Below, piece after piece: positions 1 to 7,718 of a stretch of 64,000 nucleotides of DNA; the stretch's first letter is position 1; the number at the start of each line of letters is the position of its first letter. The stretch covers positions 1-64,000 of the forward strand of contig CAIOVE010000103.1 of NCBI GenBank assembly GCA_903861645.1. Direction: 5' to 3'. The notes under the pieces are model-generated. The model had not been told where the DNA came from and did not search any database. It was given only the letters and a program-made list of their open reading frames with translations. Source of the stretch: an uncultured Hyphomicrobiales bacterium. Its GTDB lineage: Bacteria > Pseudomonadota > Alphaproteobacteria > Rhizobiales > Beijerinckiaceae. The position numbers were made by a program, and so were the translations under genes.

Positions 1-57
1 GCTGGGATAGCGCAAACGGCTTCGATCATAACGCGCGCGATTTTCGTTGGTCCACAT
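1..57 (-). CDS. IS5-like transposase, N-terminus only (cut by window edge)
   Basis: Only the first 19 codons lie in the window. They read MWTNENRARYDRSRLRYPS, which matches the opening of the DUF4096/IS5-family transposases common in Rhizobiales (MWT...R..Y.R..LR.PSDLTD). A GGAGGGG ribosome site sits six bases before the ATG. The rest of the gene runs off the left end, so the DDE catalytic part cannot be seen. The element points left, and its end lies just upstream, against the broken 3' end of the neighbouring surface-protein gene. The assignment rests on a short N-terminal match recognised from memory. Confidence 0.7.
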   Translation of the reverse strand, partial: MWTNENRARYDRSRLRYPS

Positions 58-139
58 CAGCGACCCCTCCGAATCAGGTCGCCTCTCTTGAATCACAAAC
101 GATTCATTCGATTCAAGAACTCATCGGACAGACACTTAG
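1..139. mobile_element. End of an IS5-like insertion sequence
   Basis: The non-coding end of the element lies between the transposase start (57) and about 118-139. It contains a perfect 9-bp inverted repeat, TCTTGAATC at 86-94 and GATTCAAGA at 110-118, around a 15-base spacer. The exact terminal repeat and target duplication cannot be fixed because the other end is outside the window, so the right boundary is approximate. The stop codon of the adjacent surface-protein frame (113-115) falls inside this repeat, which suggests the IS supplied the stop. Confidence 0.55.
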
Positions 140-1084
140 ACCGAACAGACGATTGTCAAGCTGCGCGCCGAGCGTAATGGAGCCGCCTCCAGTCAGCGTC
201 GTTCCATCCGCGATCCGCAGGTCCGCGAAATTACCCAGGCTATTGACCAGCAGGTTTCCCGTGATGGAAACGGTTCCCTTGAGTTGAAGGCTCGAGTTAT
301 CGTTGACCACGAAGGCTCCGGCGATGGTCACCGCGCCTTGCGTCGAGCCATCGAGCGTCGCGGAGCCTCCACCAACGGTCGTGATCACGCCGCCGCCGCT
401 GCCATTCAACAGGCCGCCGGCCACGGTGACGCCACCCAGCAAATCAACGACGCTATTCGCGCCGCTGGCGAGAATTTGGCCCCCGCTATTGCCAAACTGC
501 CCTAGGGAAGCGCCGGAGATCACGAGGTTTCCTCCGATCGTCGCCTCGAGAATACCGTGGTTTGTAAGCCCCGCGCTGTTGGGCTGAACGGTCAACGCGC
601 CACCCGCGATATTGGCGTTTATGACGCCATGCGCTTGATTGTCGAACGCCAACTGGCCATTGCCGACGTGGCCAACGCCTTGAATGAGATTGTCGACATT
701 GATCAATTTTCCCGTGCTGGCGGCGGCGTCGCGAATATAATCATTCGCGGTCGAGCCTCCCATCACGATCGTCCCGCCGCCCGAAAGCGTGACGGTTGAT
801 CCCCCGGCAATGTTCAAGCCGGCGATATTGCCGCTATTGCCAATTAAAATCGTGCCCGCGTTATAGATCGACGTCGCGACCGTCAACGCGGAGTTGTCGC
901 CAATGCTGACGAAACTCGTCGCGGTGATCTCGAGGGTCGCCACGGTAAAAGCCTGGCCGCCCGTCAATGCCGCCGTACCGCCATTGTTGATGTTTGCGTC
1001 GGCGAGAGCGCCGTTGGGAACAGTGGCGGGACTCCAGTTCGCGGCAATGCCCCAGTTGCCTGTCGCGCCGACCCAGTTTGCCAT
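113..1084 (-). pseudogene. Beta-strand-repeat surface/autotransporter-type protein, truncated by IS
   Basis: This 323-residue frame starts with the W.G..GNW..A.NW motif of large beta-strand-repeat, haemagglutinin-like surface proteins. It continues as Gly/Ala/Asn/Thr-rich imperfect repeats (LTGGGSI, LINVDNLIQGVGHVGNGQL) typical of a right-handed beta helix. No signal peptide is visible; relatives often lack an obvious one. A good AAAGGA ribosome site precedes the ATG. The family is usually much longer with C-terminal secretion or anchor modules, none of which is present. The last ten or so codons run into the adjacent IS end. It is best read as the 5' fragment of a gene interrupted by insertion, though a naturally short protein is not excluded. 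Confidence 0.65.
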
Positions 1085-1691
1085 CGGGTTCGTCCTTTGA
1101 TGACGGCGCTCGCGCCGCGAGGCTGTCTGGCGAGATCCTTGAATACTAAAAATAACGTACCCGCGAAGATTGTCGATGCGGCATTTTTACGAAACGAATA
1201 TTTGCTGAAAGAGGCAACCTTCGAGCTGTTCCTCCCGGATTGGACCGGTTTGACTAAAATGCCTCCAGCCAGTTTGCCTCGGTTGAACGGGCTGAAAATC
1301 ATTCAACTCGAGTTGAAGGCATTCGGCTTGCCCAGGCGACGTTGCGCAAGACTGTCCGCGATCGCCACGACTTGCGCAAATCCAGCCTCGACCCGCCGGA
1401 TCATGCCGCGCCCGAAATCAACCTCACGCCATCGGACATCGGGAACGTTCCGCGGTAGCGCTCCCCGTTCCGAGGGGATTCGAGGCGAACTTGGTTTCCA
1501 CGTTGCGCGAGCCCCACTTCCATACCGCTGATATCACGGCCATGCGGTCGTTGGCCTGACGGCGCGCGTAGCCCAAATTCGAGTATGGCCCTTTGCTTCA
1601 TATAAAATAAACAAAATTCAGAAGGTTGCGTGTCGGCGCGCATTGCAAGCGAACCTTCAAGACAAGGAATAATGCGCTTGTCCGGCCGGTC
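1085..1691. other. Stretch without a convincing gene
   Basis: About 600 bases contain only short frames with no recognisable protein motif. The part around 1595-1620 is AT-rich compared with the rest of the window. Together with the IS and truncated gene on its left and the tRNA fragment on its right, it looks like decayed mobile-element DNA. No promoter, terminator or RNA fold could be assigned with confidence. Confidence 0.4.
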
Positions 1692-1719
1692 CCAGGTTCG
1701 AGCCCTGGCGCGCCCACCA
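1692..1719 (+). repeat. tRNA 3'-end fragment, candidate attachment site
   Basis: The sequence reads as a perfect tRNA 3' end: T-stem CCAGG, seven-base loop TTCGAGC, T-stem CCTGG, then seven acceptor bases CGCGCCC, discriminator A and CCA. A plausible variable loop (CGGTC) precedes it, but no anticodon arm, D arm or matching 5' acceptor strand (GGGCGCG) is found at the right distance. Such 3' fragments are left at the distal edge of elements that integrate into tRNA genes. Because the fragment is on the plus strand, the element should lie to its left and native chromosome to its right, which agrees with the gene content. Confidence 0.6.
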
Positions 1720-1871
1720 TTCATCCCACCTCCCGCTAAATCGAATTAGGCTTGATCTTCCCCCGCGGCGCGGTGGCGCGCCCTTGCGCGGGATCAATGC
1801 GCGCACCCTTCTTCAGCCCGGAAATGCGACCATAGGACAATACAACCGCCGTCCCGTTTCAGGAGGTCGCC

Positions 1872-2861
1872 ATGGCCCATCTCGTCGCAGCTTTTGCCTC
1901 ATCCCACAGCGTCATGCTGACCTGCGAACTCAAGGACTGGCAGCGGCATTTCCGCGAATTCGACCCGAAAGGCTCTTATTACGACGACAATGGCGAGGTC
2001 TGCTCCTATCAGGACTTGCTGGCCCGAGCGCCGGCCAACGCCGCCGACCTCGTCACCGACGCCGCCATGGCCGCGCGGTTCGAGACCGTGCACGCGGCGA
2101 TGGCGCGCCTAAGGCGCGATATCGCCGACGCGCAACTCGACGCGCTCATCATCTGTGGCGACGATCAGGCGGAATTGTTTCGCGATATTCTCATGCCATC
2201 CATCGGCATCTACCACGGCATGACCATTCGCAACGGCGTGCGTCAGGATTTACCGCCGGAGCAATGGTACAAGCGCGCCCAGATGAAGCGGCTGGAGGAC
2301 AAGGTCGAGCGCCATTATCCCGTCGACGCGGCGCTGGCGAAATATCTGATCTCGGGCCTTGTCGAACATAATTTCGATATCGCGGCGTTGAAGGGACTGG
2401 CCGAGGGCGAACACGAAGGTCACGCCTTCTCCTTCATCCACAAGATGTACCTTCAGGAGCGCACGGTGCCGATCGTGCCCATTTTCCTGAATACGTTCTT
2501 CCCGCCAAACCAGCCAACACCCGCTCGATGTCTCGCGCTGGGCGGCGCGTTGCGCGCGCTCATCGACGCCTACCCCCTTGATCTCCGGATAGGCGTCATG
2601 GCGTCGGGCGGGCTCAGCCATTTCCGCGCCGAGGAGGGCCTCGACCATCAGGTCATCGACGCGATCCGCCACAAGGATCTGTCGTTCCTAGCCGCGCTCG
2701 ATCCCAAGCGCCTGCAAGCCGGCAGTTCGGAAATTCGCAACTGGATCGTGCTCGCCGCCGCGACACGCGGCTTCGATCTCGACTGGATTTCCTACACGCC
2801 CGCCTACCGAACGGAAGCCTTGACGGGCACCGGCCTCGCCTTCGCGTCCTGGAAACGCTGA
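1872..2861 (+). CDS. LigB-type (class III) extradiol ring-cleavage dioxygenase
   Basis: A predicted non-haem Fe(II) dioxygenase of the LigB superfamily, which open protocatechuate- or gallate-like rings next to a hydroxyl pair. The 329-residue length fits the family. It has the N-terminal FASSHS with His12 (iron ligand position), ICGDDQ near residue 95, SGGLSH with His250 (expected catalytic base) and GSSEIRNWI with Glu287 (expected iron ligand). A strong AGGAGG site sits before the ATG. No separate LigA-like small subunit is adjacent. It stands alone, converging on two binding-protein genes, so the substrate cannot be inferred from context. Confidence 0.85.
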   Translation: MAHLVAAFASSHSVMLTCELKDWQRHFREFDPKGSYYDDNGEVCSYQDLLARAPANAADLVTDAAMAARFETVHAAMARLRRDIADAQLDALIICGDDQAELFRDILMPSIGIYHGMTIRNGVRQDLPPEQWYKRAQMKRLEDKVERHYPVDAALAKYLISGLVEHNFDIAALKGLAEGEHEGHAFSFIHKMYLQERTVPIVPIFLNTFFPPNQPTPARCLALGGALRALIDAYPLDLRIGVMASGGLSHFRAEEGLDHQVIDAIRHKDLSFLAALDPKRLQAGSSEIRNWIVLAAATRGFDLDWISYTPAYRTEALTGTGLAFASWKR

Positions 2862-2864
2862 GAC

Positions 2865-3896
2865 CTAGCCGTAGATTTCCTTGGCCAGGGCCAGATAGGC
2901 GTCGATGCGCGTGAAATCCTCCTCGACGAGCGGCTTCACATTCGCCAGCGCCTTCGCCTCGGGCGAGAGATCGGCGACCAGCCCGTCGATGACCACGCCA
3001 TGGCCGGTGCGGGCGTAAAGCGCCTGCACCTCGTCGCTGAGATAGAAATCGGCGAGCAGGCGCGCCGCGTTGGGATGCTGCGCGTTTTTCAGAATGGAGA
3101 CCGAATACGACCCATAGGTCACGCCGTCCTCGGGAATCACGTAGCGGACCGGCAACCCCTTGAGCGGCTCTATCTGGGAGAAAATCAGCGGCACGTAAAT
3201 GGCGAATTCCCCGCGCGCCACGCGCCGCGCCGCCTCGCCATAATCGCGCGAGAATTCCGGCGCCTGCCTGGCCAGCGCCTCGTGATAGGCGCGACCATAT
3301 TTGTCCATTGTCTGATGAAACATCACGCGCCCGCCCCCCGCCGTTCGCGGGTCGTCGAACAGGATCTTTCCCTTCCAGCGGGGATCGAGCAGATCGGCCC
3401 ATTTGCGCGGCGCTTCCGCGGCTGGAACCTTCGCGCTGTTGATAAGGAAACCATAGTTGATCGTGAAGATCGGAACCTGCCACTCGTCGGCGCGAACCTT
3501 GAATTCGGGCTTGAGGCGCCCCGCGCCCGGCAGGCCGCCATGCGGATCGATGTTGCGGTCGGCCGTCGCCCACATGACGGTCTGCGTCGACGCGTTGTGT
3601 TGCAGATCGCCCAGAAAGCGCCCGGTGAGCTGCTCGACGCGAATGCGCTCGCGCAATTCATTGCCGCGCGCGTTCAGATTTTCGATCTTGATCCCGTATT
3701 TCGCCTCGAAGGCGCGCGCGATCGGCTCATGCGTGTTCTGGGACAGATAGGCGGAATAAACGACCACCTTGCCCTCGCGTCGCGCCGCCGCGATCAGCGC
3801 ATCGCGTTCGGGCGTTTGCGCGGCGGCCCCCGCCACGCCGGCAAGCGGCGTCGCCGCCAGCCCCATCGCAACCGCGCGCCTCGTGGGATAATTCAT
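2865..3896 (-). CDS. Periplasmic extracellular solute-binding protein (iron/family 1 type)
   Basis: A 343-residue ABC-type binding protein of the AfuA/FutA-like group. It starts with a twin-arginine-like signal (TRRAVAMGLAATPLAG) and then AAARREGKVVVYSAY..., the typical first strand of iron-type binding proteins. I chose the ATG at 3896 over an in-frame one at 3920 because GGAGGCG lies eight bases before it and the signal peptide then begins at the N-terminus. It follows another binding-protein gene of the same family with a 20-bp gap, on the same strand. No permease or ATPase is nearby. Ligand unknown; many members bind organic acids rather than iron. Confidence 0.8.
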   Translation of the reverse strand: MNYPTRRAVAMGLAATPLAGVAGAAAQTPERDALIAAARREGKVVVYSAYLSQNTHEPIARAFEAKYGIKIENLNARGNELRERIRVEQLTGRFLGDLQHNASTQTVMWATADRNIDPHGGLPGAGRLKPEFKVRADEWQVPIFTINYGFLINSAKVPAAEAPRKWADLLDPRWKGKILFDDPRTAGGGRVMFHQTMDKYGRAYHEALARQAPEFSRDYGEAARRVARGEFAIYVPLIFSQIEPLKGLPVRYVIPEDGVTYGSYSVSILKNAQHPNAARLLADFYLSDEVQALYARTGHGVVIDGLVADLSPEAKALANVKPLVEEDFTRIDAYLALAKEIYG

Positions 3897-3916
3897 GTTC
3901 GCGCCTCCACGCGTGA

Positions 3917-4954
3917 TCATCGAAACAGTTCAATATACAACTTCGCCCAGCGCTCATAATCGCGCGTGACATCGTCGGGGCCCATGAAATTCGCCTTGAA
4001 ACCGCCGGTCGCCGGCGCGAGTTCCGGCATGGATGGCTGAATGTCCGGACGCGTCGGGAAATAATCGGCTTTCTGGAACAGCGACTGCCCCTCCTTCGAC
4101 AACAGGAACTCAACGAACAATTCGCCCGCCGCAGGATGGGGCGCGTTGGCGGTCAGTGTCTCGATGGTCATGCTGATCATCGCCGGCTCCATCCTCAGCC
4201 ATTGCACCGGCGCGCCCTTCTTCGCGCTGAGCGCGGCATGATGATTGAAAATCTGCAACGCCAGCGGATGCTCGCCCGCGATCGCCTGATCAAGCACGGC
4301 GCGGGCGCTGGCGTTGACGGATTTGATGCGCTGCCCCGCGAGCTTGCGCAGATAATCCATGCCGCGATCCTCGCCCATGGTCTTCAGGACATTGCCGATG
4401 AATCCGGGCGCGCCGGAAAGATCGTTGGGCTTCCAGACAATCCTGTCCTTCCAGACCGGCGCCAGCAGGTCTTCAAACACGCGCGGCCGATCCTTCTCGG
4501 CGACGAGGTCGGTATTCACCGCCGGCGTCATCACGTAATAGTTCGACGACACCCAATAGTGGTCCGCGTCCTTGAACTCCCTCGGCAAAATGGCGGCGTT
4601 GACCGGATCGAACCGTCGCACGGCCCCCGCGTCGACAAGCGCGCGATGGCCGCTGGTAAGGCCGAATACATCGGCCTGCATTTTTCCCGCTTTGTGTTCA
4701 CTCAACACCTTGAGAATGGTGTCCTGACTATCGGCGCGCGAATACTCGACCTTTACGCCGTATTTCGCCTCGAACGCGGCGACAAGCGGACGCACGATCT
4801 GGTCGACGATCAGGTCGGTGTAGTAAACGACCTTGCCCTCGGCCTTGGCGCGGGCCACCAGATCGACGGACGGTTCCTGCGCGCGCGCTGGCGCAAGGGA
4901 CGCAAGGCCGACGGCCAACGCCGCCGCCACGGCTGATATGCGCGAAACCAGCAC
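3917..4954 (-). CDS. Periplasmic extracellular solute-binding protein (iron/family 1 type)
   Basis: A 345-residue binding protein with a Sec signal peptide (hydrophobic stretch ending ARAQ near residue 26), then AKAEGKVVYYTDL, equivalent to the KVVVYSAY segment of the downstream gene. The two proteins are related but clearly diverged, especially in the central ligand-contact region, so this is an old tandem pair rather than a recent duplication. It is the first gene of the pair and diverges from the nitrile hydratase-like operon across 110 bp. No ABC permease or ATPase is encoded alongside. Confidence 0.8.
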   Translation of the reverse strand: MLVSRISAVAAALAVGLASLAPARAQEPSVDLVARAKAEGKVVYYTDLIVDQIVRPLVAAFEAKYGVKVEYSRADSQDTILKVLSEHKAGKMQADVFGLTSGHRALVDAGAVRRFDPVNAAILPREFKDADHYWVSSNYYVMTPAVNTDLVAEKDRPRVFEDLLAPVWKDRIVWKPNDLSGAPGFIGNVLKTMGEDRGMDYLRKLAGQRIKSVNASARAVLDQAIAGEHPLALQIFNHHAALSAKKGAPVQWLRMEPAMISMTIETLTANAPHPAAGELFVEFLLSKEGQSLFQKADYFPTRPDIQPSMPELAPATGGFKANFMGPDDVTRDYERWAKLYIELFR

Positions 4955-5064
4955 GTTCGCCTCCCGGATGTGCTATTTCAAGGTTGCCACATAGCCCGGC
5001 CCCACGCAAACCGTTGCGCCGTGGCGCGCATATGTCAGAATATCCGCCAACACGGGAGCGGACC

Positions 5065-5400
5065 ATGCGTGGACCTCATGATGTCGGCGGATTGCCGGAC
5101 GGACCAATCGAGACGGAATCCCACCCCCTGACCTTCTGGGAAAAGCAGATCGACGGCCTGCGCGCCGCGGTTGGCGCGAAGGGCCTCGTCAACACGCACG
5201 AGAACCGCGCGGCGGTCGAGGCCCTCGGCGACGACGCCTACAACACCCTGCATTATTACGAACGCTGGACGGCGACGCTCTGCCGCCAGATGATCCAGAA
5301 AGGGTTGCTCACGCAGGATGAAATTGACGAACGTGTCGCGTTGATCCGCCAGCGCCTCGCCGACACCGGCGAGATTGAAAGCGAAGGAGCCGCGCCATGA
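5065..5400 (+). CDS. Nitrile hydratase beta N-terminal-type subunit (ScnB-like)
   Basis: A 111-residue protein equal to the N-terminal half of a nitrile hydratase beta subunit: MRGPHDVGG at the start, then LTFWEKQIDGLR, HYYERW and a helix ending ALIRQRLA. Ordinary beta subunits join this to an SH3-like C-terminal half; here that half is the next gene. The split is known from thiocyanate hydrolase (ScnB/ScnA) and from three-subunit nitrile hydratases. I chose the ATG at 5065 because GGGAG precedes it by six bases and the family start MRGPHD matches. Its last codon overlaps the next start (ATGA). The subunit packs against the alpha subunit and helps form the active site. Confidence 0.8.
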   Translation: MRGPHDVGGLPDGPIETESHPLTFWEKQIDGLRAAVGAKGLVNTHENRAAVEALGDDAYNTLHYYERWTATLCRQMIQKGLLTQDEIDERVALIRQRLADTGEIESEGAAP

Positions 5401-5678
5401 CGCGCTTCTCGCCGGGCGAGCAGGTGCGCGTGCGAGATGATTATCCGCCCGGCCATATCCGCACGCCGGTTTACCTGCGCGGCAAGACGGGCGAGGTCGA
5501 TCGGTATTTCGGCGAATTCGCCAATGCCGAAATCGCCGCCTATGGCCTGCCGGGGCCACGAAAGGGCGTCTACAAGGTGCGCTTCCGCGCCATTGACCTC
5601 TGGTCCGATTACGCCGGGCCGGCGCGCGACGTCATAGAGGCGGACATCTACGAACACTGGCTGGAGAAAACGGCATGA
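5397..5678 (+). CDS. Nitrile hydratase beta C-terminal (SH3-like) subunit (ScnA-like)
   Basis: A 93-residue protein corresponding to the SH3-like barrel of nitrile hydratase beta subunits: [10 protein letters not shown], then [22 protein letters not shown] and the closing ADIYEHWLE. It is translationally coupled to both neighbours by ATGA overlaps, so the three polypeptides should be made in equal amounts and assemble together. The gene order (beta-N, beta-C, alpha) is the same as scnB-scnA-scnC. Sequence alone does not decide between nitrile hydration and thiocyanate hydrolysis. Confidence 0.8.
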   Translation: MTRFSPGEQVRVRDDYPPGHIRTPVYLRGKTGEVDRYFGEFANAEIAAYGLPGPRKGVYKVRFRAIDLWSDYAGPARDVIEADIYEHWLEKTA

Positions 5679-6328
5679 CCGATCACGACCACCACGATCA
5701 TGATCATCATGACCATGAGCACGCGCACGCGCCGCCGCAACCCGACGACAAGGTGCATTCCTATTATCAGATACTCGGCATCGCCCTGAAGGAATTGCTC
5801 ATCGAAAAAGGCGTCGTGAGCGCCGACGAAGTGCGCCGCCAGATCGAGCATCGCGACTCCATCACGCCCGCGAATGGCTCGCTCGTCGTGGCGAAGGCCT
5901 GGGCGGATCCCGCGTTCCGGCAAAGGCTGCTGGCGGACGGCAACGCCGCCGTCGCGGAGCTGGGCTTTCACATGACCACGACAAAGCTTGTCGCGGTCGA
6001 GAACAAGCCCGACGAACATAACGTCGTCGTTTGCACCCTGTGCTCCTGCTATCCGCGCGACCTGCTTGGCCTGCCGCCAAGCTGGTACAAGAGCCGGGCC
6101 TACAGGGCGCGCGTGGTGCGCGAGCCCCGCGCGGTGCTGGCGGAGTTCGGCACGCATATCGCCGATGATGTCGCGCTGCGCGTTCACGATTCCACCGCCG
6201 ACATGCGCTTTCTGGTCGTGCCCATGCGCCCCGCCGGAACGGAGGCGATGAGCGAGGCGGAACTGGCCGCCCTCGTGACGCGCGACTCGATGATCGGCGT
6301 CTCGCTGCCGGATCAACCCGGACATTGA
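5675..6328 (+). CDS. Cobalt-type nitrile hydratase alpha / thiocyanate hydrolase gamma subunit
   Basis: A 217-residue catalytic subunit. The metal-binding claw VCTLCSC has Cys120, Cys123, Ser124 and Cys125; Thr at the second position marks the cobalt class (iron enzymes have Ser). In this family two of the cysteines are oxidised and backbone amides complete the coordination. [16 protein letters not shown] follows as in the family. The N-terminus is unusual: residues 4-18 are almost entirely His and Asp/Glu, resembling metal-storage tails of nickel and cobalt chaperones. No activator or cobalt-transporter gene is adjacent. The next gene, an SDR, starts six bases downstream and is probably in the same operon. 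Confidence 0.85.
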   Translation: MTDHDHHDHDHHDHEHAHAPPQPDDKVHSYYQILGIALKELLIEKGVVSADEVRRQIEHRDSITPANGSLVVAKAWADPAFRQRLLADGNAAVAELGFHMTTTKLVAVENKPDEHNVVVCTLCSCYPRDLLGLPPSWYKSRAYRARVVREPRAVLAEFGTHIADDVALRVHDSTADMRFLVVPMRPAGTEAMSEAELAALVTRDSMIGVSLPDQPGH

Positions 6329-6334
6329 CGCGGC

Positions 6335-7183
6335 ATGACCACGGCATTCGACATCAGGCTCGATGGCCGCGTCGCCATCGTCACCGGCGCGGCCCATGGC
6401 CTTGGGCGGGCGATGGCGCAAGCCATGGTGCGCGCCGGCGCGAGCGTTGTATTCGCCGATATTGACGTGGGCGCGGCGGGTCACGCCGTCGCGGAGGTCG
6501 CTTTCAGGCCCGGCGCCGGCAAGGCGCTGGCCATGCCCTGCGACATCACGAACAAGGGCGATTGCGAACGCGCGGTCGCCGAGACGACCCGCCTGTTTGG
6601 CGGCTTGCATATTCTCGTCAACAACGCGGGCAAGGGCCCCGCGCATCTCGAGGCGCTCCCCGACTACACCAGCATGAAATTCTGGGAAACAAACGTTGAT
6701 ATGTGGGCGAAGGTGATAGAAACCAACGTGGTCGGCACATACTTCATGTCGCGCTTCGCGGCGCCCGCGATGATCCGCGCCGGTTGGGGACGCATCGTCA
6801 ACGTGACAACAAGCCTGTCGACGATGCAACGTCGGCAGAACTCGCCCTATGGCGTGAGCAAGACGGCCATCGAGGCGGAAACGCTTATCTGGGCGCAGGA
6901 TCTGACCGGCACGGGCGTGACCTGCAATTCGCTCATCCCCGGCGGCGCCGTGAACACGGCGTTCGTGTCGGCCGAAGGCAAGCGCAAGGCCGCCGCGTCG
7001 GGCCAGCCGCTGCTGGAGCCCGAGGTAATCGTGGCGCCCCTGCTCTGGCTGGCCTCGCCCCTGTCCGACGGCGTCAACGGCGGGCGCTATGTCGGAATAT
7101 ACTGGCCCCCCGACATGGAAATCGCCGACGCCATTGCGCTCGCCCTCGAAGAGCCGGTTCTGCGCAAGCCGGCGACACATTGA
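6335..7183 (+). CDS. Short-chain dehydrogenase/reductase (SDR)
   Basis: A 282-residue classical SDR. It shows the cofactor motif TGAAHGLG near residue 17, the NNAG segment, and the catalytic Tyr-Lys pair in YGVSK preceded by a Ser-containing strand (TTSLS). An acidic residue (FADID) follows the second strand, which favours NAD(H). It lies six bases behind the nitrile hydratase-like alpha subunit and is probably cotranscribed, suggesting that it handles a product or precursor of that enzyme. The substrate cannot be named. Confidence 0.85.
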   Translation: MTTAFDIRLDGRVAIVTGAAHGLGRAMAQAMVRAGASVVFADIDVGAAGHAVAEVAFRPGAGKALAMPCDITNKGDCERAVAETTRLFGGLHILVNNAGKGPAHLEALPDYTSMKFWETNVDMWAKVIETNVVGTYFMSRFAAPAMIRAGWGRIVNVTTSLSTMQRRQNSPYGVSKTAIEAETLIWAQDLTGTGVTCNSLIPGGAVNTAFVSAEGKRKAAASGQPLLEPEVIVAPLLWLASPLSDGVNGGRYVGIYWPPDMEIADAIALALEEPVLRKPATH

Positions 7184-7298
7184 ACCTCACGAAATTGTTT
7201 GCCGGGCATGGTCTGTTCAACGACGTCATCGATTGCGGAAACGCGATCGCGGTGACAGGCTTTCCCACGGGCTGGCGGCGATCGGACAGGAGTTCATC

Positions 7299-7703
7299 AT
7301 GGGATATTCGACATCGGCGACCACGCGTGGCGGCCGCGACGGCCGCGCGGTTCTCGACAACGGCGCGCTCGGCCTCGCCATGGCGCTGCCGAAGGACATG
7401 GGCGGCTCGGGCGAAGGCCACAACCCCGAGCAACTGTTCGCGCTGGGTTGGTCGTCATGCTTCGGACAGGCGGTCCTCGCGCTGTCGAAAAAGCACGGTC
7501 TCGACGGCTCGGCCGCGCGCGTCACCTGTACCATCGGCATCGACAAGGACGAGATCAGCTTCGCCCTCAAGGCGGATATCAAGGTCGTGCTGCCCGGCGC
7601 CGATCCGGACAAGCTGAGGGCGCTGGTCGAGGACGCGCACGGCATTTGTCCCTATTCGCGGGCGACCCGCGGCAACGTGCCTGTCACGCTGACGATAGGA
7701 TAA
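7299..7703 (+). CDS. ohr: Organic hydroperoxide resistance protein (Ohr/OsmC family)
   Basis: A 134-residue thiol peroxidase that reduces organic hydroperoxides. Both redox cysteines of Ohr are present: Cys54 in WSSCFGQ and Cys117 in GICPYSRATRGN, the latter being the Ohr signature (OsmC differs). The N-terminal TRGGRDGRA with its conserved Arg and NPEQLF with the Glu also match. I chose the ATG at 7299, preceded by ACAGGAG, because the family begins there. No OhrR regulator is adjacent. It sits 115 bp after the SDR gene and converges on the MetE-like gene. Confidence 0.9.
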   Translation: MGYSTSATTRGGRDGRAVLDNGALGLAMALPKDMGGSGEGHNPEQLFALGWSSCFGQAVLALSKKHGLDGSAARVTCTIGIDKDEISFALKADIKVVLPGADPDKLRALVEDAHGICPYSRATRGNVPVTLTIG

Positions 7704-7718
7704 TGGGCCTCGACCGCG

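Noticed and set aside
1097-1531. 144-residue plus-strand frame after the surface-protein fragment
   Set aside because: No ribosome site, no recognisable motif and patchy composition. It may be remnant DNA, so I did not list it as a gene.
1561-1719. Possible complete tRNA gene ending at 1719
   Set aside because: The T-arm and acceptor 3' strand are perfect, but no anticodon arm, D arm or 5' acceptor strand occurs at tRNA spacing. The GGCGCGCGTAGC at 1561 is about 160 bases away, too far.
5648-7180. 510-residue open frame on the minus strand across the nitrile hydratase-like and SDR genes
   Set aside because: Its translation is His/Arg/Gly-rich low-complexity sequence without family motifs, antisense to well-supported genes. 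High GC produces such long antisense frames.
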